DNA from: Amycolatopsis eburnea
GTDB taxonomy: Bacteria > Actinomycetota > Actinomycetes > Mycobacteriales > Pseudonocardiaceae
DNA: 64,000 nt
Assembly: GCF_003937945.1 (NCBI RefSeq)
Contig: NZ_RSEC01000060.1
Coordinates: 310,001 to 374,000, forward strand
Direction of reading: 5' to 3'
Part shown: positions 30,800-38,751 of the stretch, in pieces
Position numbering within the stretch: position 1 is the stretch's first letter
How the letters are laid out: each line of letters begins with the position of its first letter
Notes under the pieces: generated by a model
The model's database searches: none
Seen by the model: the letters and a program-made list of their open reading frames with translations, nothing else
Told to the model about the DNA's origin: nothing
Translations under genes and position numbers: made by a program

Positions 30800-32199
30800 C
30801 ACGCACCCACCCGGCCCGGCGCGACGAAGTCGACCTTCTCGCGGACGCCGCAGTCGGGGCAGCACCAGGAGTCCGGGATCGCCGACCACGGCGTGCCGGC
30901 CGGGAAGCCCTCCCGCGGGTCGCCGAGCTTCTCGTCGTAGACGTACCCGCAGCCCGGGCACATGCCGCCTTCGGTCGCGTCGCCGTGGGTGTCGGCCGGC
31001 GCGGGCCCGGCCGCGGTGACGCGGGTGCCGTACCGGGCCAGGATCTTCTCGCGCTTCGACGGCTGGATGTTCGCGCGGGAGACGTCGCCGCCGAAGTGGG
31101 CGAGCACCCGCGGGTCCATCACCCGGCGCCACACCGGCGGCACGAGCGCCAGCACGATCATCCCGGCGTACCCGGTCGGCAGCACCGGCGATTCGGCGAA
31201 GTCGCGCAGGGTCTGGTAGCGGCGCGTCGGGTTCGCGTGGTGGTCGCTGTGCCGCTGCAGGTGGTAGAGCAGGACGTTGGTGGCGATGTTGTTGGAGTTC
31301 CAGCTGTGGCTGGGATCCACCCGCTCGTAGCGCCGCTTGCCTTCGACGCCGACCCGCTGCCGCAGCATGCCGTAGTGCTCCATGTAGTTGACGACCTCCA
31401 GCAGGGAAAACCCGACGACGGCCTGGATCACCAGGTACGGCAGCACGCCCACGCCGAGCCACGCGACCATCGCCGCCCACAGCACCGCGGACATCAGCCA
31501 GGCGTTGAGGACGTCGTTGCCGAGGCGGAACGGGTGCTTGCCGCGGCGGGCGTAGCGCTTGCGCTCCAGGCGCCACGCCGACTTCAGCGAACCGAAGACC
31601 GTGCGCGGCCAGAAGCGGTAGAAGCTCTCGCCGAGTCGGCTGCTCGCCGGGTCCTCCGGCGTCGCGACGCGGACGTGGTGACCGCGGTTGTGCTCGATGT
31701 AGAAGTGCCCGTAGAAGCTCTGCGCCAGCGCGATCTTCGACAGCCAGCGCTCGTGGCTCTCCTTCTTGTGCCCCAGCTCGTGCGCGGTGTTGATGCCGAT
31801 CCCGCCGATGCAGCCGATGGAGACCGCCAGCCCGATCTTGTCCGCGACGCCGAGGTCCCCGCGGGCGATCAGCCAGAACGCGGCGGCGAAGCCGACGTAC
31901 TGGATCGGCAGGAAGGCGAAGGTGATCCAGCGGTAGTAGCGGTCCTTCTCCAGCCGCTCGATGACGTCGTCGGGCGGGTTGCTCCGGTCCAGCCCGGCGC
32001 CCAGGTCGATGAGCGGCACGATCACCAGGATCACGACCGGGCCGATCCAGAACCACCCGCCCCAGCCGGTGGCCGCGTGCAGCCCGATGGCGAGGAACGC
32101 CAGGGACGGCACGACCAGCCCGATCAGCCACAGGTACCGCTTGCGGTCCCGCCACAGCTCGGTCGAGCCGGCGGGGACGGTTCCGGTCAGTTCGCTCAT
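30799..32199 (-). CDS. alkB: Alkane 1-monooxygenase fused to rubredoxin
   Basis: A 466-residue integral membrane diiron hydroxylase that oxidises medium-chain n-alkanes to 1-alkanols. Six or so helices carry the His boxes HELGH (140-144), EHNRGHH (169-175) and LQRHSDHH (314-321) plus NYMEHYG (271-277). A linker leads to a C-terminal rubredoxin with C414, C417, C447 and C450 (MCPGCGYVYDE, WCCPDCG). AlkB-rubredoxin fusions are known from Dietzia, Prauserella and relatives. ATG 32199 follows GAGGAGG; a GTG one codon earlier is possible. First gene of the four-gene operon. Confidence 0.95.
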   Translation of the reverse strand: MSELTGTVPAGSTELWRDRKRYLWLIGLVVPSLAFLAIGLHAATGWGGWFWIGPVVILVIVPLIDLGAGLDRSNPPDDVIERLEKDRYYRWITFAFLPIQYVGFAAAFWLIARGDLGVADKIGLAVSIGCIGGIGINTAHELGHKKESHERWLSKIALAQSFYGHFYIEHNRGHHVRVATPEDPASSRLGESFYRFWPRTVFGSLKSAWRLERKRYARRGKHPFRLGNDVLNAWLMSAVLWAAMVAWLGVGVLPYLVIQAVVGFSLLEVVNYMEHYGMLRQRVGVEGKRRYERVDPSHSWNSNNIATNVLLYHLQRHSDHHANPTRRYQTLRDFAESPVLPTGYAGMIVLALVPPVWRRVMDPRVLAHFGGDVSRANIQPSKREKILARYGTRVTAAGPAPADTHGDATEGGMCPGCGYVYDEKLGDPREGFPAGTPWSAIPDSWCCPDCGVREKVDFVAPGRVGA

Positions 32200-32224
32200 C
32201 ACGCCTCCTCGAGTGATTTACGAA

Positions 32225-32272
32225 ACTGTAGGTGATGTAAAGCTGGTTTGACAAGAGCTGCCACTTTGTCAA
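32225..32272 (-). promoter_or_regulatory. alkB promoter with TTGACAA/TTGTCAA inverted repeat
   Basis: Reading toward alkB, TTGTCA (32254-32249) and TACAGT (32230-32225) are 18 bases apart and fit -35/-10 hexamers. The -35 lies within an inverted repeat, TTGACAA at 32248-32254 and TTGTCAA at 32266-32272 with an 11-base spacer. A repressor bound there, such as the TetR protein ending the operon, would block RNA polymerase. Confidence 0.5.
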
Positions 32273-32318
32273 TCCGGGCCTTGCCGGCGCCGCTACCCTG
32301 GGAAGCGGGTGAGGAGCA

Positions 32319-32612
32319 GTGGCGGACGAACCGCGGCCGGTGGTCGTACCGGACTTCCGGGGCAGGCAGGCACTCGACGCGTGGCTGTCGGGCCACGACG
32401 CGGGCTTGACGCTGCAGGGACCCGATCCGGACAGCCCCCACCCGCTCCTGAACGGCTTGGTCGTGGCCCAGCTCCCGGCCGCGGGGACCCGGCTGGACCG
32501 GTGGGGCACGGTGACCGTGTGGGTGACCAGCGGCGGTGACCCCGGCGGCGTCCGCGAGCCCCGGCGGCCACGTCCCGACCTCCGCGCGGAACCCGGCTAC
32601 GGCGAACCCTGA
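32319..32612 (+). CDS. Single-PASTA-domain protein
   Basis: A 97-residue protein starting at GTG 32319 just after GAGGAG. Residues 7-70 match a PASTA domain (VVVPDFRGRQALDAWLSGHDAG in pieces, GLVVAQLPAAGTRLDRWGTVTVWVT); the remainder is a charged Pro/Arg tail. PASTA domains bind muropeptides or beta-lactams when extracellular, but this protein has no signal peptide or TM helix, so its site of action is unclear. TACCCT at 32294-32299 is a likely -10. Divergent from alkB with 119 bp between. Confidence 0.72.
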   Translation: MADEPRPVVVPDFRGRQALDAWLSGHDAGLTLQGPDPDSPHPLLNGLVVAQLPAAGTRLDRWGTVTVWVTSGGDPGGVREPRRPRPDLRAEPGYGEP

Positions 32613-33003
32613 CCGCTGTCACGACGCGCCCGCGACGGACCCCTGTGGTCAAGACCATCAAGCGCCGCCCGCCGCATCAGACGAATTCACATTCACCCGT
32701 TCGGCCCAGTGTGCAAGACGGCGAAAACAGCCGCGAGGCCGTTACCAGAGGAAATGCGCGTAACCACGCCGACGCACTCGGTAAACACCGTTCGCCCCTC
32801 GCCGGACAACCGTCCGCGAGCTGGGTCAGCACCACGGGCCCTCGGCGGTTCGTGGTAAAAAACGGACCCTGATCGATTCCGCGGCAACACGGAGGGTGAG
32901 GCGAAGACGGGTGACGGCGGCCGCTGTGTCCCATCGTCGTGTCCGCTTCCTCGTCCGGGTCCCCTTTCCTCGCCGACCGTCACTCAGGAGTTCGTGAACC
33001 GCC
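32613..33003. other. 391-bp leader region of the conservon
   Basis: No gene is supported. The stretch is less GC-rich than its surroundings and includes AT-rich blocks near 32685-32700 (GACGAATTCACATTCACC) and 32854-32875 (GGTAAAAAACGG), where the conservon promoter probably lies. I see no clear paired hexamers. Short open frames starting at 32645 and 32994 have no ribosome site or family match. Confidence 0.45.
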
Positions 33004-35409
33004 GTGCTGAACAAAGACGCCAAGGACGAGTCGGACAAGCCGTACGACAAGTCGATCCGCAAAAGGCTGACCAGGACCGTTCTCATTCCCAGCGTGACGC
33101 TGCTCGTGCTGTGGATCGCGGTCTCTTCCTACTTCCTCTTCAACGGCGTTTACGTCCGGCTGGTCGCCGCTTCGGTCCGTGAGGTGTCCATCCCCGCGGC
33201 GACCGCGCTGGCCGAATTCCAGAAGGAACGCCAGAGCGCGCTGCAGTACCTGGACGACCCCGCGCTGGGCCCGGGCCGGCTGCAGGCGCAGCAGAAGGTC
33301 ACCGACGAGAAGCTCGGCACGCTGCAGGACGCGTTCGCCGCGACGATCTCGAACGCGCCGGACGAGATCGCGTCCAAGGTCAACGCGCTGAAGTCGCAGT
33401 TCGACCAGCTGCCCGTGCTGCGCTCGCAGATCAGCTTCCGCAGCATCGACCGCGCGCAGGTCAACAACTACTACAACGGCGTGATGGACACGGCGTCGAA
33501 CCTGTTCGACACCCAGGCCCGCATCGTGCCGGACGCCGAAGCCGCGACCGGCGGCATCACCGCGACCTCGGTCTTCCGCGCCGGGGACGCGATGTCGCGC
33601 GAGACGTCGCTCGTGTCGACGGCCTTCTCGGCCGGCACGTTCGCCCCCGACGACTTCGCCCAGTTCGCGCAGCTGTCCGGGACCTACCGCACGCAGCTGG
33701 CGCAGATCGAGCCGTTCCTCGACGCGAACGTCCGCGACCGGTACCGGGCGCTGACCAAGAGCACCGCCTGGCAGCAGCTGGCCACCGCCGAAGAGGCGAT
33801 CGTCAAGCACGGGCCGTGGTCGCCCAGCGAGCAGAACACCGTGCCGGTGTCCGAAACGGACTGGCTGAACGCGACCACCCAGGTCGCCCAGGGCCTCAAC
33901 GACCTGGCCATCACCCAGGCGGACAAGGTTTCCGCGGCCGCGATCGACTCCGGTGACGCGCAGCTGCGCAACGTCATCATCGGCAGCATCCTGGCCCTGC
34001 TCGCGTCGCTGGCGGCGATCATCGTCGCCGTGCGGGTGTCGCGCTCGCTCGTCGACCGCGCGCTGATGACGCGCCTCGCCCGGCTGCGCAACGACTCGCT
34101 CGACCTCGCCCGCAACCGGCTGCCGGACATCGTGGCGCGGCTGAAGAACGGCGAACCGGTCGACCTCGAGGAAGAGCTGCCGCAGCTGGACCACGGCCGC
34201 GACGAGATCGGGCAGGTGGCGGAGGCGTTCAACACCGCGCAGCTGACCGCCGTCAACGCCGCGGCGAGCGAGGCGAAGGCCCGCAGCGGCGTGCACAACG
34301 TGTTCCTCGGCATCGCGCACCGGAACCAGGTCCTGGTGCACCAGCAGCTGCAGATCCTCGACGAGATGGAAGCGCGGGAGGACGACTCGACGCAGCTGGC
34401 GTCGCTGTTCCAGCTCGACCACCTCGCCGCCCGCGCCCGCCGGACCACCGAGAACCTGATCATCCTGGGCGGCAAGCAGCCCGGGCGCCGCTGGCGCAAG
34501 CCGGTCGCGCTGATGGAGGTCCTGCGCGCGGCCGTCTCGGAGACCGAGCAGTACGCGCGGGTCCAGGTGGAGCAGGTCGCCGACGTCGCCATCGTCGGCG
34601 CCGCGGTGGCCGACACCATCCACCTGATCGCCGAGCTCGTCGACAACGCGACGTCGTTCTCGCCGCCCGGCTCGCCGGTCGAGGTGACCAGCCGCATGGT
34701 CGCGCGCGGCGTCGTCGTCGACGTGTCCGACCAGGGCCTCGGGATGAAGGACGGCGTCCGCGAGTGGGCGAACTCGATGATGGCGGAGGCCCCCGAGTTC
34801 GACGCGATGGCGCTGCGGGCCGACTCCAGCCTCGGCCTGTTCGTGGTCGCGCGGCTGGCGGCCCGGCTCGGCATCACCGTCACCTTCGACCCGTCCCGCT
34901 ACGGCGGTCTCCGCGCCACCGTGCTCATCCCGGGCCAGCACCTGGCGGGCGAGGACGCCGCGGGTGCCGAAGAGCCCGGCAGCTCCCCGGCGGAAACGAC
35001 CGCGGTCCTCGCCCCGGTGGGCGCCCCCGCCGCGCGGGCCGCAGAAAGCTCGCTCGGTTCCATGGACTCACCCAGCTCGTTCACCGGCCAGATCCCGATG
35101 AAGCGAGAGACCAAGCCGAGGCCGTACCCGGCGCGGGCGCTCACCCCGCCCGACGCCTTGCCGTCCGTGCCCGCCGCGGTGCCGGAGCCGGAGGCGGCGC
35201 CCGCCGCCGAGACCCCCGCCGCGCCGCGCCCGGCCGACGACCGGCCCCGGCTGCCCCGGCGCGAGCCGCAGCAGAACCTCGTCGCCCAGCTCGAGGCCGA
35301 ACCGGACGACAGCGACGACGACGTGGTGGCGCCGGGCGAAGGCACCGCGCGCACGCTGGCGGCGTTCCACAAGGGCACCCGCCGCGGCCGCGGGCCGGAC
35401 GAAGCGTAG
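33004..35409 (+). CDS. cvnA: CvnA-type conservon sensor kinase
   Basis: An 801-residue membrane protein. TM1 about 27-48, an extracytoplasmic helical domain of the nitrate/nitrite-sensing (NIT) type at about 60-310, TM2 about 325-345, HAMP, then a noncanonical dimerisation helix (NVFLGIAHRNQVLVHQQLQIL) and a HATPase_c domain (ELVDNATSFSPPGSPV, DQGLGM). The last 170 residues are a disordered Pro/Ala region. This is the first gene of the conserved four-gene cvn unit of actinobacteria. The GTG start is 13 bases from AGGAG, so initiation may be weak. Confidence 0.9.
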   Translation: MLNKDAKDESDKPYDKSIRKRLTRTVLIPSVTLLVLWIAVSSYFLFNGVYVRLVAASVREVSIPAATALAEFQKERQSALQYLDDPALGPGRLQAQQKVTDEKLGTLQDAFAATISNAPDEIASKVNALKSQFDQLPVLRSQISFRSIDRAQVNNYYNGVMDTASNLFDTQARIVPDAEAATGGITATSVFRAGDAMSRETSLVSTAFSAGTFAPDDFAQFAQLSGTYRTQLAQIEPFLDANVRDRYRALTKSTAWQQLATAEEAIVKHGPWSPSEQNTVPVSETDWLNATTQVAQGLNDLAITQADKVSAAAIDSGDAQLRNVIIGSILALLASLAAIIVAVRVSRSLVDRALMTRLARLRNDSLDLARNRLPDIVARLKNGEPVDLEEELPQLDHGRDEIGQVAEAFNTAQLTAVNAAASEAKARSGVHNVFLGIAHRNQVLVHQQLQILDEMEAREDDSTQLASLFQLDHLAARARRTTENLIILGGKQPGRRWRKPVALMEVLRAAVSETEQYARVQVEQVADVAIVGAAVADTIHLIAELVDNATSFSPPGSPVEVTSRMVARGVVVDVSDQGLGMKDGVREWANSMMAEAPEFDAMALRADSSLGLFVVARLAARLGITVTFDPSRYGGLRATVLIPGQHLAGEDAAGAEEPGSSPAETTAVLAPVGAPAARAAESSLGSMDSPSSFTGQIPMKRETKPRPYPARALTPPDALPSVPAAVPEPEAAPAAETPAAPRPADDRPRLPRREPQQNLVAQLEAEPDDSDDDVVAPGEGTARTLAAFHKGTRRGRGPDEA

Positions 35410-35460
35410 TTCCCGACCACACAGAAAAGTCCACACAGGAAAGTCAGGGTCTGACGTCGA

Positions 35461-35886
35461 ATGAACGAGTACGGGAACCCCAAACCCGATCTCAACTGGC
35501 TGCTCGACGACGTGGTGAGCCGCGTGGTCGGCGCGCAGAACGCGATCGTGCTGTCCGCCGACGGGCTGCTCATCGGCAAGTCGGCGGGCATGAGCAAGGA
35601 CGACTCGGACCAGCTGTCGGCGATCGCCTCCAGCTTGCAGAGCCTCGCCAAGGGGGTGAGCAAGCAGTTCAACCGCGGCCCGGTGCTGCAGAACATGATC
35701 GAGATGGAACGCGGCTACCTGTTCGTCTCGGCGGCGGGCCAGGGTGCCTGCCTCGCCGTGCTGGCCGCGGACAACGTCGACGTCGAGATGATCGCCTACG
35801 AGATGAGCCGCCTGGTGAAACGGGTCGGCGACTACATGGCGTCGGCGCCGCGCGAAGCGGCGTCGGTGCTGCGGGAGGCCACGTGA
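35461..35886 (+). CDS. cvnB: CvnB, Roadblock/LC7-domain protein
   Basis: A 141-residue Roadblock/LC7 protein, usually a GTPase regulator similar to MglB. Core: LNWLLDDVVSRVVGAQNAIV, LSADGLLIGKSAGM, IASSLQSLAKGVSKQF, ERGYLFVSAAGQGACLAVLAA. It lies 51 bp after cvnA and overlaps cvnC by four bases (GTGA). In Streptomyces conservons the B, C and D proteins and the kinase form a membrane-associated complex like a eukaryotic G-protein coupled system; the signal for this copy is unknown. Confidence 0.92.
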   Translation: MNEYGNPKPDLNWLLDDVVSRVVGAQNAIVLSADGLLIGKSAGMSKDDSDQLSAIASSLQSLAKGVSKQFNRGPVLQNMIEMERGYLFVSAAGQGACLAVLAADNVDVEMIAYEMSRLVKRVGDYMASAPREAASVLREAT

Positions 35887-36254
35887 GCTCGGACGACGGC
35901 TGGTACGACGAGGCCGCCGGGCCGCTGGTCCGGCCGTACACGATCACGAGCGGCCGGACGCCGGGCGACAGCGCGCGGCTGGACCTGTCCACGCAGGTCA
36001 TGACGCTGCGGTCGGAGCAGGAGCCGGTCGGGCTGGGCCCGGAGCACGTGGCGATCGTGCAGCTGTGCCGCCACCCGGTTTCGGTCGCGGAGATCGCGGT
36101 GTACGTGAAGATCCCGCTGGGGGTCGTGCGCGTGCTCGTCGGCGACCTGATCGAGCGCGGCCTCGTGATCACGCGCTCCCCCACCCACCACCCGGCGCAG
36201 TCGCCGGACCTCGAAACACTCCAGGCGGTTCTCGATGGCCTCATCAAGTACTGA
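35883..36254 (+). CDS. cvnC: CvnC, DUF742 protein
   Basis: A 123-residue DUF742 protein from GTG 35883 overlapping the cvnB stop. Family features: LVRPYTITSGRTP near the N-terminus, then a winged-helix-like part (HVAIVQLCRHPVSVAEIAVYV, IPLGVVRVLVGDLIERGLV). The C-terminal 20 bases overlap the cvnD start. The wHTH fold may bind DNA or the GTPase; its biochemical role in conservons is not settled. Confidence 0.9.
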   Translation: MSSDDGWYDEAAGPLVRPYTITSGRTPGDSARLDLSTQVMTLRSEQEPVGLGPEHVAIVQLCRHPVSVAEIAVYVKIPLGVVRVLVGDLIERGLVITRSPTHHPAQSPDLETLQAVLDGLIKY

Positions 36255-36825
36255 CGGCACGGGGACCGACCTGGTCCCGACGCCGGTCAAGATCATCGTC
36301 GCCGGCGGGTTCGGCGCCGGGAAGACCACGATGGTCGGTTCGGTCAGCGAGATCCCGCCGCTGACGACCGAAGAGGTGCTCACCGAGGCGAGCGCCGGGA
36401 TCGACGACCTGTCCGGTGTGGAGCGCAAGACCACCACGACGGTCGCGCTCGACTTCGGCCGGATCACGATCTCGCCGCGGCACGTGCTGTACCTGTTCGG
36501 GACGCCGGGGCAGGCGCGTTTCTGGTTCATGTGGGACGACCTGGCGCGCGGCGCGATCGGGACGGTCGTGCTCGTCGACACCCGGCGGCTGGAGACCAGC
36601 TTCGCCGCCATCGACTTCTTCGAGCGCCGGAAGATCCCGTTCGTCGTCGCGGTGAACTGCTTCGACAACGCGCCGCGCTACACCGCCGACGAGATCCGCG
36701 AGGCCCTCGTGGTCCCGGATCGAGTGCCCATCGTCATGTGTGACGCGCGTGACAGGGACTCCAGCAAGCTCGCGCTGATCCGGTTGGTGAAGCACGCGAT
36801 GACGGTGGTGCCCGCGCGGGTCTGA
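36235..36825 (+). CDS. cvnD: CvnD, small Ras-like GTPase
   Basis: A 196-residue GTPase. G1 is GGFGAGKTT (residues 24-32), G3 is GTPGQARF with Thr in place of the usual Asp, and G4 is the weak match VNCFD. The conservon GTPases share these substitutions. The start overlaps cvnC by 20 bases. The unit stops here: the cytochrome P450 (cvnE) that follows some Streptomyces conservons is absent; a prenyltransferase gene begins 162 bp on instead. Confidence 0.92.
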   Translation: MASSSTDGTGTDLVPTPVKIIVAGGFGAGKTTMVGSVSEIPPLTTEEVLTEASAGIDDLSGVERKTTTTVALDFGRITISPRHVLYLFGTPGQARFWFMWDDLARGAIGTVVLVDTRRLETSFAAIDFFERRKIPFVVAVNCFDNAPRYTADEIREALVVPDRVPIVMCDARDRDSSKLALIRLVKHAMTVVPARV

Positions 36826-36975
36826 GACCTGCGCGTTGTCCGCTTGGTGTCCGGTCCGGACTCGCCGGTGCCCGAGGTGTCCCTCCGTGTCCACCCCGGA
36901 CACCGGCGTACCCACATGGCCCAATTGGTTGCACCACCCGGGTGCAGCTTTTTAGTTGAGCAAGCATCCAACTGA

Positions 36976-36987
36976 TAGCATCCGCTG
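36976..36987 (+). promoter_or_regulatory. Leaderless promoter of the prenyltransferase gene
   Basis: TAGCAT (36976-36981) is followed by six bases and then the GTG start, so transcription should begin at the start codon itself. TTGAGC at 36956-36961 is a weak -35 with short spacing. The block 36945-36990 is markedly AT-rich. GCACC-ACCCG-GGTGC (about 36931-36945) just upstream could be a small hairpin or operator. Confidence 0.5.
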
Positions 36988-38073
36988 GTGACCAGTCGAG
37001 TGCCGGACTTTCCTGAATATATAAGGGAAAACTATCCGGCACACGGCCGTCTCTTCGGTGACTTTCTGTGCGGGCTCTGGGCTACTGCCAGTGAAGCGCT
37101 CGGGGTCCCGGTGGAACAGTCCGTCCGGACGACCCGGGCGTTGCGCGCCGCGCTCCCCCGCTGGGCGCACGACCGGATCGGGCTCGTGCCCGCGCACCCG
37201 TCCTATGTGGCGGAAGACGGCTTCCCGGCCGAGATGTCGGTGAACTGGTCGGGCGGCGAACCCGAGCTGCGCATCCTGTTCGACAGCCTCGGTCACGACG
37301 TCGTCTGGCCCGGGGACGGCGGGCCCGTCACCCGCCGGCTGGACCGCGTCCACGAGACGTTCACCCCGCGGGCGGGCCGCCCGTCCCCCGCGCCGGTGTG
37401 GCATTCGATCGCCTGGCGCCCGCCGTCGCGGATCGTCCACAAGACCTACTTCGGGCTCTACGCCTGGCCGCACGCGCACCGCGAGGCCGCCGTCGCGGAG
37501 GCGATGGACCGGCTCGGCATGAGCGCGGCCTGGGACGATGCCCGCCGCCGCGTCGAAACCGTCGGCGGCGAACGGGAAATCGAGTTCTTCGCGGTCGACC
37601 TGGCCGACGAAGCCGACGCCCGGGTCAAGATCTACTACCGCAACCACGACGCCGGTCTCGCCGAAGTCAACGACGTCGCTTCGGTGGCGCTGAGCCACGA
37701 CGCGGCCGCCGCGTCGGCCGCGTACCGCACCCTGACCGGCGGCCGGCCCGAAGCCGGGGAAGCCGCCCTGAGCTGCCTCGCGTTCCGGTCCGGGGTGGAC
37801 CGGGCCGCGGAGTCCACGACGTACCTACGGCTGCCCGATCTCACGTCCAGTGACGAAGAAGCCGTTGAGCGCACGGCGGAACTGCTGCACCGCGAAGGCG
37901 TCGACCCGGGCCGGTTCCGCCTCCTCACCGCCGCGCTGGCGCCGGGTCCGCTGTCCGGCACGCGCGTGCTGGAGCTGGTGAGCTACCGCACAGCGGGCCG
38001 CCGCGGCGACGTGACCACGTACTTCCGGTTCCCCGTCTACGATCGGGCGCTCGCGCCCGTTGATCTCGGCTAG
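36988..38073 (+). CDS. Aromatic prenyltransferase (DMATS/ABBA-type fold)
   Basis: A 361-residue protein resembling bacterial DMATS-type enzymes that attach an isoprenoid from dimethylallyl (or longer) diphosphate to an aromatic ring. Features include HKTYFGLYAWP, ARVKIYYRNHDAG, STTYLRLP and VTTYFRFPVYD, the alternating Lys/Tyr strands that shield the diphosphate in the PT barrel; no DDxxD motif is present. Early codons include TAT, ATA and AGG, rare in this genome, which suggests transfer. A diiron-type gene follows 48 bp on. The acceptor is unknown. Confidence 0.75.
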   Translation: MTSRVPDFPEYIRENYPAHGRLFGDFLCGLWATASEALGVPVEQSVRTTRALRAALPRWAHDRIGLVPAHPSYVAEDGFPAEMSVNWSGGEPELRILFDSLGHDVVWPGDGGPVTRRLDRVHETFTPRAGRPSPAPVWHSIAWRPPSRIVHKTYFGLYAWPHAHREAAVAEAMDRLGMSAAWDDARRRVETVGGEREIEFFAVDLADEADARVKIYYRNHDAGLAEVNDVASVALSHDAAAASAAYRTLTGGRPEAGEAALSCLAFRSGVDRAAESTTYLRLPDLTSSDEEAVERTAELLHREGVDPGRFRLLTAALAPGPLSGTRVLELVSYRTAGRRGDVTTYFRFPVYDRALAPVDLG

Positions 38074-38121
38074 GCGTCCCGGAAGGATGATCTCCCGCAG
38101 CACCAAGCTAAGGAGCCGATC

Positions 38122-38751
38122 GTGACCCAGCAGGACGTCGAGCGCGTCGCCCGCCACAACGAGCAGCGGCAACGGGAATACGAATCCTCGGACCTGATCC
38201 GCCTGCTGAGCGACGAGACCACACCGCCGGAAACCCGGAAGGCGGTGCTCACGTACCTGCAGCCGTGGTCGAACGCCTTCCAGCGGATGATCAGCGCGCG
38301 GGTCAGCTTCGAGAGCGACCCGGAACTGCGGGCGCTCGCGCTGGAGCACCAGCAGGAAGAGGTCGGGCACGACAAGATCCTCGCCCGCAGCCGCGCGGAG
38401 GACCGGCAGCTGGTCTGGGACCCGGTCATCGAAATGGGCGCCTCGTGGTTCGTCGACCAGTTCGCGATCCTGCCCGGCGTGCAGCGCGCGGTGCTGGCAC
38501 ACCTGGCCCTCGAAGCCGGCAGCCTCGTGTTCAGCCAGGCGGGCACGAAAGCGTTCCCCGAGGACGAATACTTCGAGCTGCACGACGAAGCCGACGTCGA
38601 GCACCTCGAGATGGGGTACGAGCTCCTGCGGCAGCGCGAGGACTGGACCGACGACGCGGTGATCGCGGTCCTCGACCGCGCGTGGCAGGTGATCGGCGTG
38701 GTTTCCGACCGCATCGCCGAGTGCGCCCGCCGCGATACGGTGGTGGCATGA
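38122..38751 (+). CDS. Heme-oxygenase-like diiron protein (TenA/HDO superfamily)
   Basis: A 209-residue all-helical protein. Candidate metal ligands: E79/E80 and H83 (LEHQQEEVGHDKIL), E131 (HLALEAGSLVF) and the triad H154-x3-D158-x2-H161 (ELHDEADVEHLEMG). The H-x3-D-x2-H spacing is that of heme-oxygenase-like diiron oxidases such as SznF. These enzymes do N-oxygenations, desaturations or oxidative decarboxylations in biosynthesis. The ATG follows TAAGGAG. It overlaps the nucleotidyltransferase gene by four bases. Function inferred from motif and context; TenA-like hydrolases are an alternative. Confidence 0.68.
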   Translation: MTQQDVERVARHNEQRQREYESSDLIRLLSDETTPPETRKAVLTYLQPWSNAFQRMISARVSFESDPELRALALEHQQEEVGHDKILARSRAEDRQLVWDPVIEMGASWFVDQFAILPGVQRAVLAHLALEAGSLVFSQAGTKAFPEDEYFELHDEADVEHLEMGYELLRQREDWTDDAVIAVLDRAWQVIGVVSDRIAECARRDTVVA

